A stretch of DNA of 64,000 nt from Vibrio algivorus (GCF_002218005.2 NZ_AP018678.1:2170001-2234000), one strand, 5' to 3'; counted from the stretch's first letter, positions 43,834 to 52,862 are shown. A program made the numbers and translations. The notes: generated from the letters alone by a model not told the origin.

Positions 43834-45644
43834 TAGTACACATCCCTTTGATAACGTTTTGCTTTGCGTAGGTCATTAACAAAAGCTTCTGCTTGTTCTC
43901 GACCTAATTTTCCTTGATCTTCAGCAACTGAAATTAATGCTTCATGAACATCTTTAGCCATGCGATTCGCATCACCACATACATAGAGATACGCACCTTG
44001 CTGTAACCATTGCCATACTTCAGCAGCATTTTCTAAAATTCGATCTTGCACATATACTTTCTCAGCCTGATCTCGACTAAAGGCCACATCTAATTTTGTT
44101 AACACACCTGATTTCAAATACTTTTGCCATTCAACTTGATATAAGAAATCTTGAGTAAAGGTACGGTCACCAAAAAATAACCAATTTTTACCTTCAGCAT
44201 CTCGTGCTTCTCTTTCCTGAATAAAGCTCCGGAATGGTGCTATACCCGTCCCTGGACCGATCATGATCACAGGAGTATTATCGTCTTGTGGTAACTTAAA
44301 GTTATTATTGTGTTCAACGAATACTTTAACATTATCCCCTTCCTCCAAACGATGAGTCAGATAATGAGAAGCCCCACCATAACGAGTTTCTTCACCTTGT
44401 TGATATTCAACCAGACCTACTGTTAAGTGCACTTCATCTTCAACCTCTGCTTGGCTAGAAGCGATAGAATACAGTCGTGGGGTTAACTTTCGGAATAGAC
44501 TAGCGAGTTCTTCCGCAGTCAGTTTGGTCTTCTTTTCTTTTAAAACATCAATAATCTGGGTATTACCTGCATATTCACGCAGTTTATCTTTATCTTCCAC
44601 CAGCCTTTGTAGCTTCTTACTACCTGATAGTTCTGCGTACTTTGTAACAAGTTGTGGGTTAGATGCGGTAATTTCAAACTTATTAACTAATGCGCTATGA
44701 ATAGAAATACTTTCACCATCCAGTTCAATGCTTTCTATTCCAGATAAACCAACTTGCTCTAAAATCGCTGAAACGAGATTTGAGCTATTTTCATACCATA
44801 CACCTAGAGCATCACCAGGTTGATAAGTGATACCTGAGCCTTCAAGATCAATTTCAATATGTCGAACGTCTTTACCTGAATCACGCCCTGTAATTTTTTG
44901 GCTAGTTAGTAAACTAGCAGTGTAAGGGGTTTGCTTATTCCAAGGGCTTTCAACATGTGCACTTTGCCCTACAGGTAATTGCACAACTTGTGCATCGCTA
45001 GCAGATAGTGTTTCTTTTACTTTTTCTAATGCTTGTTTACGCCACTCACTAGCTGGCGCTTCATAATCAACATCACAGTCTAGGCGATCAAGGAAAGCCG
45101 TTGCACCAAGCTTGCTTAAATAACTATCGAAATCTTTACCCGTTTGGCAGAAAAACTCATAGCTAGAATCACCTAATGCAATAACAGCATATTTTAGGTT
45201 ATCTAATTTAGGTGCTTTTTTCGATTGCAGAAATTCATGCAACTCAATCGCATTATCTGGAGCTTCCCCTTCACCATTGGTTGAGGCAACAATAATGAGA
45301 TGGGTTTCTTTAGCAAGATTCTTACCTTTGTAATCACTAGCATCAAATAAATCTACAGCAATACCATTCGCATCCGCTTCATTTTTTAACGCTTCAGCCA
45401 CACCTTTTGCATTACCGGTTTGTGAGGCATAAATGATAGTGAGTTTTCCAGCTGGCTCTGCTGCCACGGATAATTGGGATGAAGGAGCATCATTTGATGA
45501 TGACCCTGTTTGGCTTAACCCCCAGAAATAACCACTTACCCAGGCAAGCTGTTGTGGTGATAGCTCCGACATAGCCTGCTGCAGTTGACCAATTTGCTGA
45601 TCATTAAGCGGACTTGCCAAAGCAGAAAGATCCTTAAGTAACAT
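43833..45644 (-). CDS. cysJ: Sulfite reductase flavoprotein alpha subunit CysJ
   Basis: Supplies electrons from NADPH through FAD and FMN to CysI. The 603-residue product has an N-terminal flavodoxin domain (IIYASQTGNAKGVAEAL from about residue 75), an FAD-binding domain with TPRLYSIASS, and an NADPH domain (IGPGTGIAPFRSFIQER, YVCGDANRMAKDV) ending in the aromatic tail VY. First gene of cysJIH. The operon is expected to be under CysB control in gammaproteobacteria. Confidence 0.97.
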   Translation of the reverse strand: MLLKDLSALASPLNDQQIGQLQQAMSELSPQQLAWVSGYFWGLSQTGSSSNDAPSSQLSVAAEPAGKLTIIYASQTGNAKGVAEALKNEADANGIAVDLFDASDYKGKNLAKETHLIIVASTNGEGEAPDNAIELHEFLQSKKAPKLDNLKYAVIALGDSSYEFFCQTGKDFDSYLSKLGATAFLDRLDCDVDYEAPASEWRKQALEKVKETLSASDAQVVQLPVGQSAHVESPWNKQTPYTASLLTSQKITGRDSGKDVRHIEIDLEGSGITYQPGDALGVWYENSSNLVSAILEQVGLSGIESIELDGESISIHSALVNKFEITASNPQLVTKYAELSGSKKLQRLVEDKDKLREYAGNTQIIDVLKEKKTKLTAEELASLFRKLTPRLYSIASSQAEVEDEVHLTVGLVEYQQGEETRYGGASHYLTHRLEEGDNVKVFVEHNNNFKLPQDDNTPVIMIGPGTGIAPFRSFIQEREARDAEGKNWLFFGDRTFTQDFLYQVEWQKYLKSGVLTKLDVAFSRDQAEKVYVQDRILENAAEVWQWLQQGAYLYVCGDANRMAKDVHEALISVAEDQGKLGREQAEAFVNDLRKAKRYQRDVY

Positions 45645-45860
45645 GTCACGACATCCTATCTTTTTTATAATCTCAAATGTTCTCGGTTTAAAGGGAACAT
45701 CTAGGGATACAATATGATTGCTTCATGACAATAGATTAACGATTATGATGAATGTCGAGAAAGAATTGATAAGTATGTTTTATAACTTTTTGGACATAAG
45801 AATTGAGAAGAAAAATAAGAGATAGGGAAAAGCAGCCATTAGCCTACTGTTTTTAAATTA
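45645..45860 (-). promoter_or_regulatory. cysJIH upstream region
   Basis: 216 bp without a gene, expected to hold the cysJIH promoter and CysB sites. An inverted repeat ATGTTC (45677-45682) / GAACAT (45695-45700) is present. On the minus strand a TTGTCA hexamer with TATCCC 16 bp later is a weak promoter candidate. CysB sites are too degenerate to place by eye. Confidence 0.4.
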
Positions 45861-46091
45861 CTATTTATTCGCTATACGTACCTGTTTAAAGCCAACATCT
45901 AAAGCCGAACGGGAAGCTTCATCAACATCTTGATAATGACACTCTTTGCCATGTTCATCGGTCAATAAAACTAAACCACCACGATTATGGCGAAACTCAA
46001 CAATCCAACTCTCCTCTTCTGTTGAGGATTCAATAATCGCTTCAATCAACTGCTTATCTTGATATAAGCGGCGAAGTTCTGTCACGGTCAT
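45861..46091 (-). CDS. Small conserved-looking hypothetical protein
   Basis: 76 residues starting MTVTELRRLYQDKQLIEAII. The ATG at 46091 is chosen because GGAAGGG lies 6 bases upstream; the frame is open further, to 46124. The sequence alternates an N-terminal helix with short strands (WIVEFRHNRGGLVLLTD, ECHYQDVDEAS, FKQVRIA). It has no membrane segment, no signal peptide and no cysteine pair. I do not recognise a family. It stands alone between pspG and cysJ, both on the same strand. Confidence 0.75.
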   Translation of the reverse strand: MTVTELRRLYQDKQLIEAIIESSTEEESWIVEFRHNRGGLVLLTDEHGKECHYQDVDEASRSALDVGFKQVRIANK

Positions 46092-46193
46092 GATGTGCCC
46101 TTCCATGTCACTCACAATGCTCACTATTAATCATGGCGCAAATTTCAGAACTTGCTAGTTTGACAGCTAAATTACCCTCCTCCTGTCAAAAAA

Positions 46194-46406
46194 TTAATAA
46201 GAGCTTGGCTTATTGTAGTGTTTATAAATATACAAACCTATCAACGCGACAATGATCCAAGGCAGTAGTTTTATCACCGCCCCTACCATACTTACGATAA
46301 AGGCAAACACGAGTGCAGCCGCTAAAGCGATAAAGAAAGTCACCATGGTTACACCCGTGAACATCAACATGCCGATAAAAACGAGAATACAAAGCAGTTC
46401 AAACAT
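46194..46406 (-). CDS. pspG: Phage shock / envelope stress protein PspG
   Basis: Small inner-membrane protein of the Psp response to loss of proton motive force or secretin stress. The 70-residue product is almost wholly hydrophobic. It shares with E. coli PspG the start ELL..LxFxxMLMxTGV and the later (V/M)IKLLPWxxxAxxxxxIYK segment. It lies beside dusA as in E. coli. A near-consensus sigma-54 promoter precedes it and a terminator isolates it from dusA, so it is an independent stress-induced unit. The main pspABC operon is not in this window. Confidence 0.87.
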   Translation of the reverse strand: MFELLCILVFIGMLMFTGVTMVTFFIALAAALVFAFIVSMVGAVIKLLPWIIVALIGLYIYKHYNKPSSY

Positions 46407-46437
46407 AAATGGTCCTATTTAATCAAAATCAGATATT

Positions 46438-46465
46438 GCACCTAACTATGCAGATTACGCGCCAA
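46438..46465 (-). promoter_or_regulatory. Sigma-54 promoter of pspG
   Basis: Minus-strand TTGGCGCGTAATCTGCA (46449-46465) fits the -24/-12 consensus YTGGCACG-N4-TTGCW with two mismatches and correct GG-to-GC spacing. Transcription would start about 30 bp before the pspG ATG. In enterics pspG is activated by PspF with sigma-54. Confidence 0.8.
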
Positions 46466-46528
46466 GTTTAATCAAACATAAAGACTTAAGATTCAGCAAC
46501 TTAAAGAAGGAGGGAAAAGACAAGATAA

Positions 46529-46567
46529 TAAAAAAGCGGATTTAACCAATAAAAGGCCAAATCCGCC
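46529..46567 (-). terminator. Rho-independent terminator after dusA
   Basis: Minus-strand stem GCGGATTTGGCC / GGTTAAATCCGC followed by TTTTTT, just past the dusA stop and upstream of the pspG promoter. Confidence 0.88.
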
Positions 46568-46582
46568 ACTTTGGAAATGAGA

Positions 46583-47569
46583 TTAAACGTCTAATTCTGC
46601 AGGAATTTTGGCTAGTGCAGCTTCAACGACTTCAATACCAGCACCCGACTTATGCGCATTTTCACTAATATAACGTCGCCATTGACGGGCGCCAGGCATT
46701 GCTTGGAATAAACCTAGCATGTGACGAGTGATATGACCTAGGCTAGCACCGGCCGCCATTTCTTGTTCAATATAAGGCAACATTTCTTGTACTACCTGAC
46801 GACGTTTCTTAATTGGCCTATCACTGCCAAATATTTTCTGATCGACTTCGGCTAACAAATAAGGATTTTGATAAGCTTCACGCCCAACCATCACACCGTC
46901 AAGATGCTCTAAATGAGTTAATGAATCCTCAATGGTTTTCACGCCACCATTAATCGCAATAGTTAAATCAGGAAAATCTTGCTTAAGTTGGTAGGTGCGA
47001 GGGTAGTCCAACTCTGGAATTTCACGGTTCTCTTTGGGACTTAATCCACTTAACCACGCTTTACGAGCATGGATGGTAAATTGATCAACGCCGCCCTTTT
47101 CACTCACCATAGCAATAAAGCGGGTTAAAAATTCATAGGAATCTTGATCATCAATACCAATACGCGTTTTTACCGTAACAGGAATATTCACCACTTCTCG
47201 CATCGCTGCCATGCAGTCAGCCACCAGCTCAGGTTCTGCCATTAAGCAAGCACCAAACTTTCCATTTTGAACTCGGTCAGATGGGCAACCTACATTTAAG
47301 TTTACCTCATCATAACCACGCTCCTCTGCAAGCTTCGCGCAATGAGCTAAATCAACAGGGTTTGAACCACCAAGTTGCAAGGCCACCGGATGCTCTTGCT
47401 GGCTAAATTGCAGAAAATCCCCTTTTCCATGAATAATCGCACCGGTCGTAACCATTTCGGTGTATAACAATGTATGCTCAGATAATAAGCGATGGAAGTA
47501 ACGACAGTGGCGATCAGTCCAATCGAGCATCGGGGCAATAGAAAAGCGTTGCATTGGGTAATTATTCAT
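46583..47569 (-). CDS. dusA: tRNA-dihydrouridine(20/20a) synthase DusA
   Basis: FMN-dependent reductase making dihydrouridine at tRNA positions 20/20a. The 328-residue product has the TIM-barrel signature APMLDWTDRHCRYFHRLL, the catalytic-cysteine block NVGCPSDRVQNGKFGACLM, VKTRIGIDD, TIHARKAWLSGLSPKENRE and MVGREAYQNPYL. It is divergent from zur and followed by pspG, matching the enteric zur-dusA-pspG neighbourhood. Confidence 0.96.
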   Translation of the reverse strand: MNNYPMQRFSIAPMLDWTDRHCRYFHRLLSEHTLLYTEMVTTGAIIHGKGDFLQFSQQEHPVALQLGGSNPVDLAHCAKLAEERGYDEVNLNVGCPSDRVQNGKFGACLMAEPELVADCMAAMREVVNIPVTVKTRIGIDDQDSYEFLTRFIAMVSEKGGVDQFTIHARKAWLSGLSPKENREIPELDYPRTYQLKQDFPDLTIAINGGVKTIEDSLTHLEHLDGVMVGREAYQNPYLLAEVDQKIFGSDRPIKKRRQVVQEMLPYIEQEMAAGASLGHITRHMLGLFQAMPGARQWRRYISENAHKSGAGIEVVEAALAKIPAELDV

Positions 47570-47665
47570 AATGGTATATGGGATAAATATCTCTGACTTA
47601 TTTGGCCAAATATTTTACCATAGGCAGTAAAGGCGTACACCAATGAAAATTAAGGTTAACAGATT

Positions 47666-48121
47666 TTGAATAAACGTTTGATCCAACAAGTAACGGACCT
47701 TTGCCAACAACGAGGAGTTCGCCTCACCTCACAACGCCAACAAGTGCTTGAATTGATTTGGCAACAAAAAGGCTCTTCAACTGCGTATGAGTTACTCGAT
47801 AAACTCAAACAAACTGAACCTCAAGCAAAACCGCCGACTGTCTACCGAGCATTAGAGTTCTTGCTTGATCAGGGATTTATTCATCGAGTGGAATCAACCA
47901 ATAGCTTCGTATCATGCTGTTTTTTTGATGAACAGGATTGCCATGGCAATAATAAACACTTTTCGCATTTATTGATTTGTGATCAATGTGGTGATGTTAG
48001 TGAACTTCAAGATAAAGCCTTAGTTGAATTGCTGACCAAAAATATAGCTCAGCATGGATTTAAACTCACTAACCATGTCATCGAAACACATGGAGTTTGC
48101 CAAAACTGTCAATCTAGCTAG
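47666..48121 (+). CDS. zur: Zinc uptake regulator Zur (Fur family)
   Basis: Zn-dependent repressor of zinc uptake genes. The 151-residue product has a winged-helix DNA-binding domain (RLTSQRQQVLELI, KPPTVYRALEFLLDQGFIHRV) and two CxxC pairs (C105/C108 and C145/C148) forming the structural zinc site. The start is TTG at 47666, with AAGG about ten bases upstream; no ATG would give a complete N-terminus. It shares a 96-bp divergent region with dusA. A Zur box was not identified. Confidence 0.93.
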   Translation: MNKRLIQQVTDLCQQRGVRLTSQRQQVLELIWQQKGSSTAYELLDKLKQTEPQAKPPTVYRALEFLLDQGFIHRVESTNSFVSCCFFDEQDCHGNNKHFSHLLICDQCGDVSELQDKALVELLTKNIAQHGFKLTNHVIETHGVCQNCQSS

Positions 48122-48156
48122 CACCCTCATTATCCTTCATGGCAAAATTTGCACAT

Positions 48157-48193
48157 AAAAAAAGAGAAGCCCAATTTGAGCTTCTCTTTTTTC
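48157..48193. terminator. Bidirectional terminator between zur and pgi
   Basis: Stem AAAAGAGAAGC / GCTTCTCTTTT with a 9-base loop, flanked by A- and T-runs, serving both converging genes. Confidence 0.9.
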
Positions 48194-48231
48194 ATATTAG
48201 TATGTAAATCACTTACGTTTTAGTTAATCGC

Positions 48232-49884
48232 TTAAGCTTTAAATGCTTTGAAGGCATTAATCAAACCGTTAGTTGAACTATCATGCGAATCTACTGCATT
48301 ACTGTCCGCTAATTCAGGTAATATTTGGTTAGCAAGTTGCTTACCAAGCTCCACACCCCATTGGTCGAAACTGAAGATATTCCAAATCACGCCTTGAACA
48401 AAAATCTTATGCTCATACATCGCAATTAAGCTACCTAGTGTTTTAGGCGTAATTTGCTTAACAAGGATAGAGTTGGTTGGGCGATTACCTTCAAACACTT
48501 TAAAGTTCACCAAATCTTTCACTTCTTCAGCAGATTTACCTGCTGCTGCAAATTCCGCTTCAACTTGTGTTTTTGATTTACCAAATGCTAAAGCCTCGGT
48601 TTGAGCAAAGAAATTAGACATCAATTTCTGATGATGATCGCTTACTTGATTATGGCTGATTGCAGGCGCAATGAAGTCACATGGGATCAACTTAGTGCCT
48701 TGGTGGATCAACTGATAGAACGCATGCTGACCATTCGTACCTGGCTCACCCCAAATGATTGGGCCTGTTTGGTAATCTACAGCATCACCATTACGGTCAA
48801 CATATTTACCGTTTGATTCCATGTTACCTTGTTGGAAGTAAGCAGCAAAACGGTGTAGGTACTGATCGTAAGGCAGAATGGCTTCTGATTCTGCGCCATG
48901 GAAGTTGTTGTACCAAATACCAATCAACGCCAAGATCACAGGAATGTTGCTTTCAAATTCAGTATTAGCAAAATGCTTATCCATCTCATGGGCACCTTCC
49001 AATAACTCAATAAAGTTATCAAAGCCAACCGCTAAACAAATAGAAAGACCGATTGCAGACCATAAAGAATAACGACCACCAACCCAATCCCAGAATTCAA
49101 ACATGTTGTCAGTATCAATACCGAACTCTTCTACTGATTTTGCATTAGTAGAAAGCGCCGCGAAGTGTTTAGCAACATGCGCAGAATCTTGTGCGGTCGC
49201 TAAGAACCAGTCACGCGCACTGTGTGCATTAGTCATGGTTTCTTGCGTCGTAAAGGTTTTTGATGCCACTAGGAACAAGGTCGTTTCTGGGTTTAAGCTC
49301 TTTAGAGTTTCAGCAATATGAGTGCCATCAACGTTAGAAACAAAGTGCATGTTCAAACGCGTTTTATAAGCGGCCAATGCTTCTGACACCATGTAAGGGC
49401 CAAGATCAGAACCACCAATACCGATATTCACTACATCAGTAATTTGTTTGCCGGTATACCCTTTCCACTCACCCGATACAATACGGTTAGTAAAGCTTTC
49501 CATTTTCGCAAGCACAGCGTTTACGCCAGGCATCACATCTTCACCATCTACCATAACAGGCGTATTGCTACGATTACGTAAAGCCGTATGTAAAACGGCG
49601 CGACCTTCAGTTTGGTTGATCTTATCGCCAGCAAACATGGCTTGAATCGCTGCTTTAAGTTCAGTTTGCTCTGCAAGGGCAAATAAATGAGTGAAGGTTT
49701 CTTTATCCAACAAGTTTTTAGAGTAGTCGACTAAAATGTCGGAGCCAAATGTTGCAGAAAATTGATTAAAACGATCAGCATCTTGAGCGAATAAAGCAGC
49801 CAGTTCCATATCTTGTGCTGATTCAAAATGCTCAGTTAGCGCTTTCCACGCTACCGTTGTGGTTGGATTGATATTTTTCAACAT
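48232..49884 (-). CDS. pgi: Glucose-6-phosphate isomerase
   Basis: Interconverts glucose-6-phosphate and fructose-6-phosphate. The 550-residue product carries both family signatures: one within VGGRYSLWSAIGLSI and one within the GQHAFYQLIHQGTKLIPCDFI region. GIGGSDLGPYMVSEAL and the catalytic-loop GTNGQHAF are also seen. Single-gene unit converging on zur; the promoter should lie in 49885-50149. Confidence 0.98.
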   Translation of the reverse strand: MLKNINPTTTVAWKALTEHFESAQDMELAALFAQDADRFNQFSATFGSDILVDYSKNLLDKETFTHLFALAEQTELKAAIQAMFAGDKINQTEGRAVLHTALRNRSNTPVMVDGEDVMPGVNAVLAKMESFTNRIVSGEWKGYTGKQITDVVNIGIGGSDLGPYMVSEALAAYKTRLNMHFVSNVDGTHIAETLKSLNPETTLFLVASKTFTTQETMTNAHSARDWFLATAQDSAHVAKHFAALSTNAKSVEEFGIDTDNMFEFWDWVGGRYSLWSAIGLSICLAVGFDNFIELLEGAHEMDKHFANTEFESNIPVILALIGIWYNNFHGAESEAILPYDQYLHRFAAYFQQGNMESNGKYVDRNGDAVDYQTGPIIWGEPGTNGQHAFYQLIHQGTKLIPCDFIAPAISHNQVSDHHQKLMSNFFAQTEALAFGKSKTQVEAEFAAAGKSAEEVKDLVNFKVFEGNRPTNSILVKQITPKTLGSLIAMYEHKIFVQGVIWNIFSFDQWGVELGKQLANQILPELADSNAVDSHDSSTNGLINAFKAFKA

Positions 49885-50149
49885 TACTCATTCCCGATAA
49901 GTCTATTGGATTTATTCAGAACAAAAAACGGTCGTGTTTATTAAAAACGTGATCGTTAATTGCCTACCCCGATACAAAACAAGCTTAGCCGAATTAATAG
50001 GCTCAACTTAAAATTTCTTACACTGCTATTGAAGTCACTTAGGTATAATTATCGCAGCGATTTATGTGATCTATATTGCGTTATGTCAGTTTAAATAAAA
50101 GTGATGACTAAAGAAATCAACAAATAACAATTTCAATGAAATAACCATT
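49885..50149. other. Non-coding region between pgi and the Omp85-type gene
   Basis: 265 bp, AT-rich, no open frame and no recognised RNA. It should contain the pgi promoter and the end of the upstream minus-strand transcript. I found no convincing terminator or promoter. Confidence 0.35.
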
Positions 50150-51481
50150 CTAAAACGGCTGATTGACCATTACACGGAACATACTTTCTTCATCGCCCCA
50201 TGCCATTTCAGCACGAACCACCACACCTTCGACTTGAAAACGTACCGCCCCACCGTAACTCACTTGCATATTTTCATGGAGCTCTGATACATCATACTCA
50301 TCGGCCACTCGACCAACATCAGTAAACAGTACCCACTGCCACCACGGCACTTTGTACCAATCAAATACAGGCCAGTTTTGTAATGGCTGCCAATCCGGCA
50401 TCACTCGATACTCTAAACTATAGTTAATTGCCGCGCGGCCGGTGAATCGACCAGAAGAAAAACCACGTTGACGGTATAGGCCACCTAAGCGCACTCCGGC
50501 ATATTCAGGTGGTCGATGTTCACCATCAGAACCTTGCTCCCAAGTTGGAGTGCCCGCAGTGTAAAAGTCAAAAGCGATGACTTGTTTGTTAAATAAGTTA
50601 CCAAGAGCCCCGATATCAAAGTACTGACTATTTTGAAATTCCCAAGTGCTCCATGATTCGTCATTACCTAAATCAGGCGCATAGGTGTAATTAAATACAG
50701 TACGAGAACCTTGAGTAGTATTACGAGTACTGTCTCTGTTATCCCAATCAAGACTAAAAATCGCCCCCCACGTAGAGTCGGCTTCATCATAGTCAATATC
50801 ATCTAGCTTGCGGGTTTTATAAAAAGGCGAAACACCAAGAGTAGTAACACCACTATCCCACGGTGTCATTCCTGTGAGTTTGCGGTAAGGCAAATAACTG
50901 GCTTTTGCTGCATCTTTTTTGCCCTGCCCTAAAGGCAAAACATAACGAAACTTAGCTTGAATTCGAGACTCCTGACCATCCGTTTCAATATAGTCATTAA
51001 ACTCCGAATCATTATTAGTCGCATCCCCTAGGTAATAATTATAGTCTTTAAACTGAGCAATATAGGCATCAGAATCCACCAACCAACGATCACTTAATTG
51101 ATAGTTATAACCACCTAAATAAGTAACATAACTGCCTTTATCTGAAACAAACGCCACCCCTAGCAATGCAGCTTGAGGTTGGCCTACGCCTTTAAGTAAC
51201 CCGGCAGCCCCAATAGAGTTACCAATTGAGTCGGAAATAAAACCAAATGGCACGACTTTAAAATCGGAATACCAAGAGTCATCCTTGCCCTCACTAGTAT
51301 CAGATGTAGATTTAGAGGTTTCAGATTGTTCAACGTCAGCGTTTTGCTCTGCTGGTTGAGACAATTGAATATTCGGTTCAGCATGACTATTAACGGAATA
51401 TAACGTCAATAATCCATAACAAAACAGACTACTCAATAACTGTCGCGCATTTCCCTGCATAAATGGCATTCTCTTTTTCAT
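50150..51481 (-). CDS. Omp85/BamA-like outer-membrane barrel protein without POTRA domains
   Basis: 443 residues with a cleavable signal peptide (cleavage expected after A34, NSHA). A short Gln/Ser/Glu-rich disordered segment (35-68) follows. The rest is a bacterial surface antigen (D15/Omp85)-type beta-barrel, shown by the RGF motif (LYRQRGFSSGRFTG) that forms the loop-6 lock in this family, alternating aromatic strands, and a C-terminal strand ending in phenylalanine (FRVMVNQPF). No POTRA repeats are present, so it is not BamA or TamA. The function is unknown: export, adhesion or lipid handling are all possible. It stands alone between pgi and a MITE-like repeat. Confidence 0.8.
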   Translation of the reverse strand: MKKRMPFMQGNARQLLSSLFCYGLLTLYSVNSHAEPNIQLSQPAEQNADVEQSETSKSTSDTSEGKDDSWYSDFKVVPFGFISDSIGNSIGAAGLLKGVGQPQAALLGVAFVSDKGSYVTYLGGYNYQLSDRWLVDSDAYIAQFKDYNYYLGDATNNDSEFNDYIETDGQESRIQAKFRYVLPLGQGKKDAAKASYLPYRKLTGMTPWDSGVTTLGVSPFYKTRKLDDIDYDEADSTWGAIFSLDWDNRDSTRNTTQGSRTVFNYTYAPDLGNDESWSTWEFQNSQYFDIGALGNLFNKQVIAFDFYTAGTPTWEQGSDGEHRPPEYAGVRLGGLYRQRGFSSGRFTGRAAINYSLEYRVMPDWQPLQNWPVFDWYKVPWWQWVLFTDVGRVADEYDVSELHENMQVSYGGAVRFQVEGVVVRAEMAWGDEESMFRVMVNQPF

Positions 51482-51489
51482 CGTTCGAT

Positions 51490-51775
51490 TATATACCCAA
51501 GTGACTTCAAAATGCAGAATTCAGAGCTGTCATCCAAGTCTTTAAACAAGAAAGATTCGTGCAGGAATGTAATCACCTTTTAAATGAATCTGACGCAGCC
51601 TTTCTATTATAAAAAAGAAGAGGCTTGGATGAAGCTCCCGAAGGGCAAGTTAAAACAAGCTTTATGCGGCGTTAAATTAAATAGAGATAGAATCACTATG
51701 ATCATATTCAATTTACCTTGCCTAAAACTTGTTTTAATCTTGCTGAAACTCGCATCTTGAAGTTACTTGGGTATA
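51490..51775 (+). repeat. MITE-like palindromic element, copy 1 (286 bp)
   Basis: Non-coding element with 24-bp terminal inverted repeats that match at 22 positions (left end TATACCCAAGTGACTTC, right end GAAGTTACTTGGGTATA). The interior contains TTGGATGAAGCTCCCGAAGG and TCACTATGATCATATTCAAT, both shared with copy 2 at 61417-61683. No transposase. The element ends one base from the alr stop codon, so it supplies the DNA immediately downstream of alr. Confidence 0.85.
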
Positions 51776-51776
51776 G

Positions 51777-52862
51777 TTATTCAGAATAAAGTATCGCTAC
51801 ACGTCCAGTTAATTTGGTCACTAGCTCATAAGCAATCGTACCAACATGATGAGCCACTTCTTCTGCTGGCAATCCATTCCCCCACAAAATCGCTTCATCG
51901 CCCACTTGATCTTGGGTGTCGTTGCCAAGATCAACGGTCAACATGTCCATAGAGACTCGTCCAACCAACGATACTCGACGTCCATTAATCAATACAGGTG
52001 TACCATTGGGCGCGGTGCGTGGATAGCCATCACCATAGCCCATCGCAATCACACCTACTTTAGTATCTTGTTGAGCAGTCCAAGTCGCGCCATATCCAAC
52101 ACTCTCTCCAGCTTTGACATCTCGCACAGCAATTAATTGAGAGGTTAAGGTCATGGCAGGTTTAAAGCCTAAAGACTCAGCGGTTTGATTTTCAAAAGGC
52201 GAAACACCATACAAAATAATCCCTGGTCTGACCCATTCTAAATGGCTATCTGGCCACGCTAAAATACCCGATGAAGCAGCAATGGAACGCTCGCATTCCA
52301 GTTCAGCTAATTGGGTAAATAAGGTGATTTGTTGCATAGTAGCCGGATTATCAAGCTCATCAGCACAACCAAAATGGCTGATAAAACGCAGTGGTTTCAC
52401 AACATTCGGGCAAGCATGAAGACGCTCAATAAAGGAATTAAGATCTTCAGGCCGCACACCTAGTCGATGCATTCCAGTATCAATTTTCAGCCATACGTGA
52501 ATAGGAGAAGCTAATGTTGCCTGTTCTAATGCAACTAATTGCTCTTCACAATGTAGCGCAGTATGAAAGTTATTAGCTTCTAAGATAGGCAGATCGGAAT
52601 CGGCATAAAAGCCTTCCAGCAATAAAATCGACTTATTTATCCCTGCTTGCCTTAACTCTAAAGCCTCTTCAATTCTCGCTACACCAAAATTATTAGACAA
52701 TGACTCTAACGTTAATGCGACAGTAACCGCACCATGGCCATACCCATTGGCTTTGACAATTGAAGTGATTTGACTATTCGGTACCTTGAGCTTAATTTGC
52801 TCCAAGTTGTAGCGCAATGCCGCTAAATCTATCTTGGCAGTCGCGGCCAAAGTTGGCTTCAT
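51777..52862 (-). CDS. alr: Alanine racemase
   Basis: PLP enzyme making D-alanine for peptidoglycan. The 361-residue product has the PLP lysine K38 in IVKANGYGHG, the second catalytic base Y257 in VGYGATW, and the family blocks WLKIDTGMHRLG, YGVSPF and GRVSMDMLTVDL. It lies downstream of dnaB on the same strand with an 85-bp gap, the conserved dnaB-alr order. Confidence 0.97.
   Translation of the reverse strand: MKPTLAATAKIDLAALRYNLEQIKLKVPNSQITSIVKANGYGHGAVTVALTLESLSNNFGVARIEEALELRQAGINKSILLLEGFYADSDLPILEANNFHTALHCEEQLVALEQATLASPIHVWLKIDTGMHRLGVRPEDLNSFIERLHACPNVVKPLRFISHFGCADELDNPATMQQITLFTQLAELECERSIAASSGILAWPDSHLEWVRPGIILYGVSPFENQTAESLGFKPAMTLTSQLIAVRDVKAGESVGYGATWTAQQDTKVGVIAMGYGDGYPRTAPNGTPVLINGRRVSLVGRVSMDMLTVDLGNDTQDQVGDEAILWGNGLPAEEVAHHVGTIAYELVTKLTGRVAILYSE

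Noticed and set aside
51490..51775. Possibility that the repeat is an insertion sequence or an integron attC/VCR site
   Set aside because: No transposase frame is present. The terminal repeats and size do not match VCR attC sites (no core-site motifs and no flanking cassettes).
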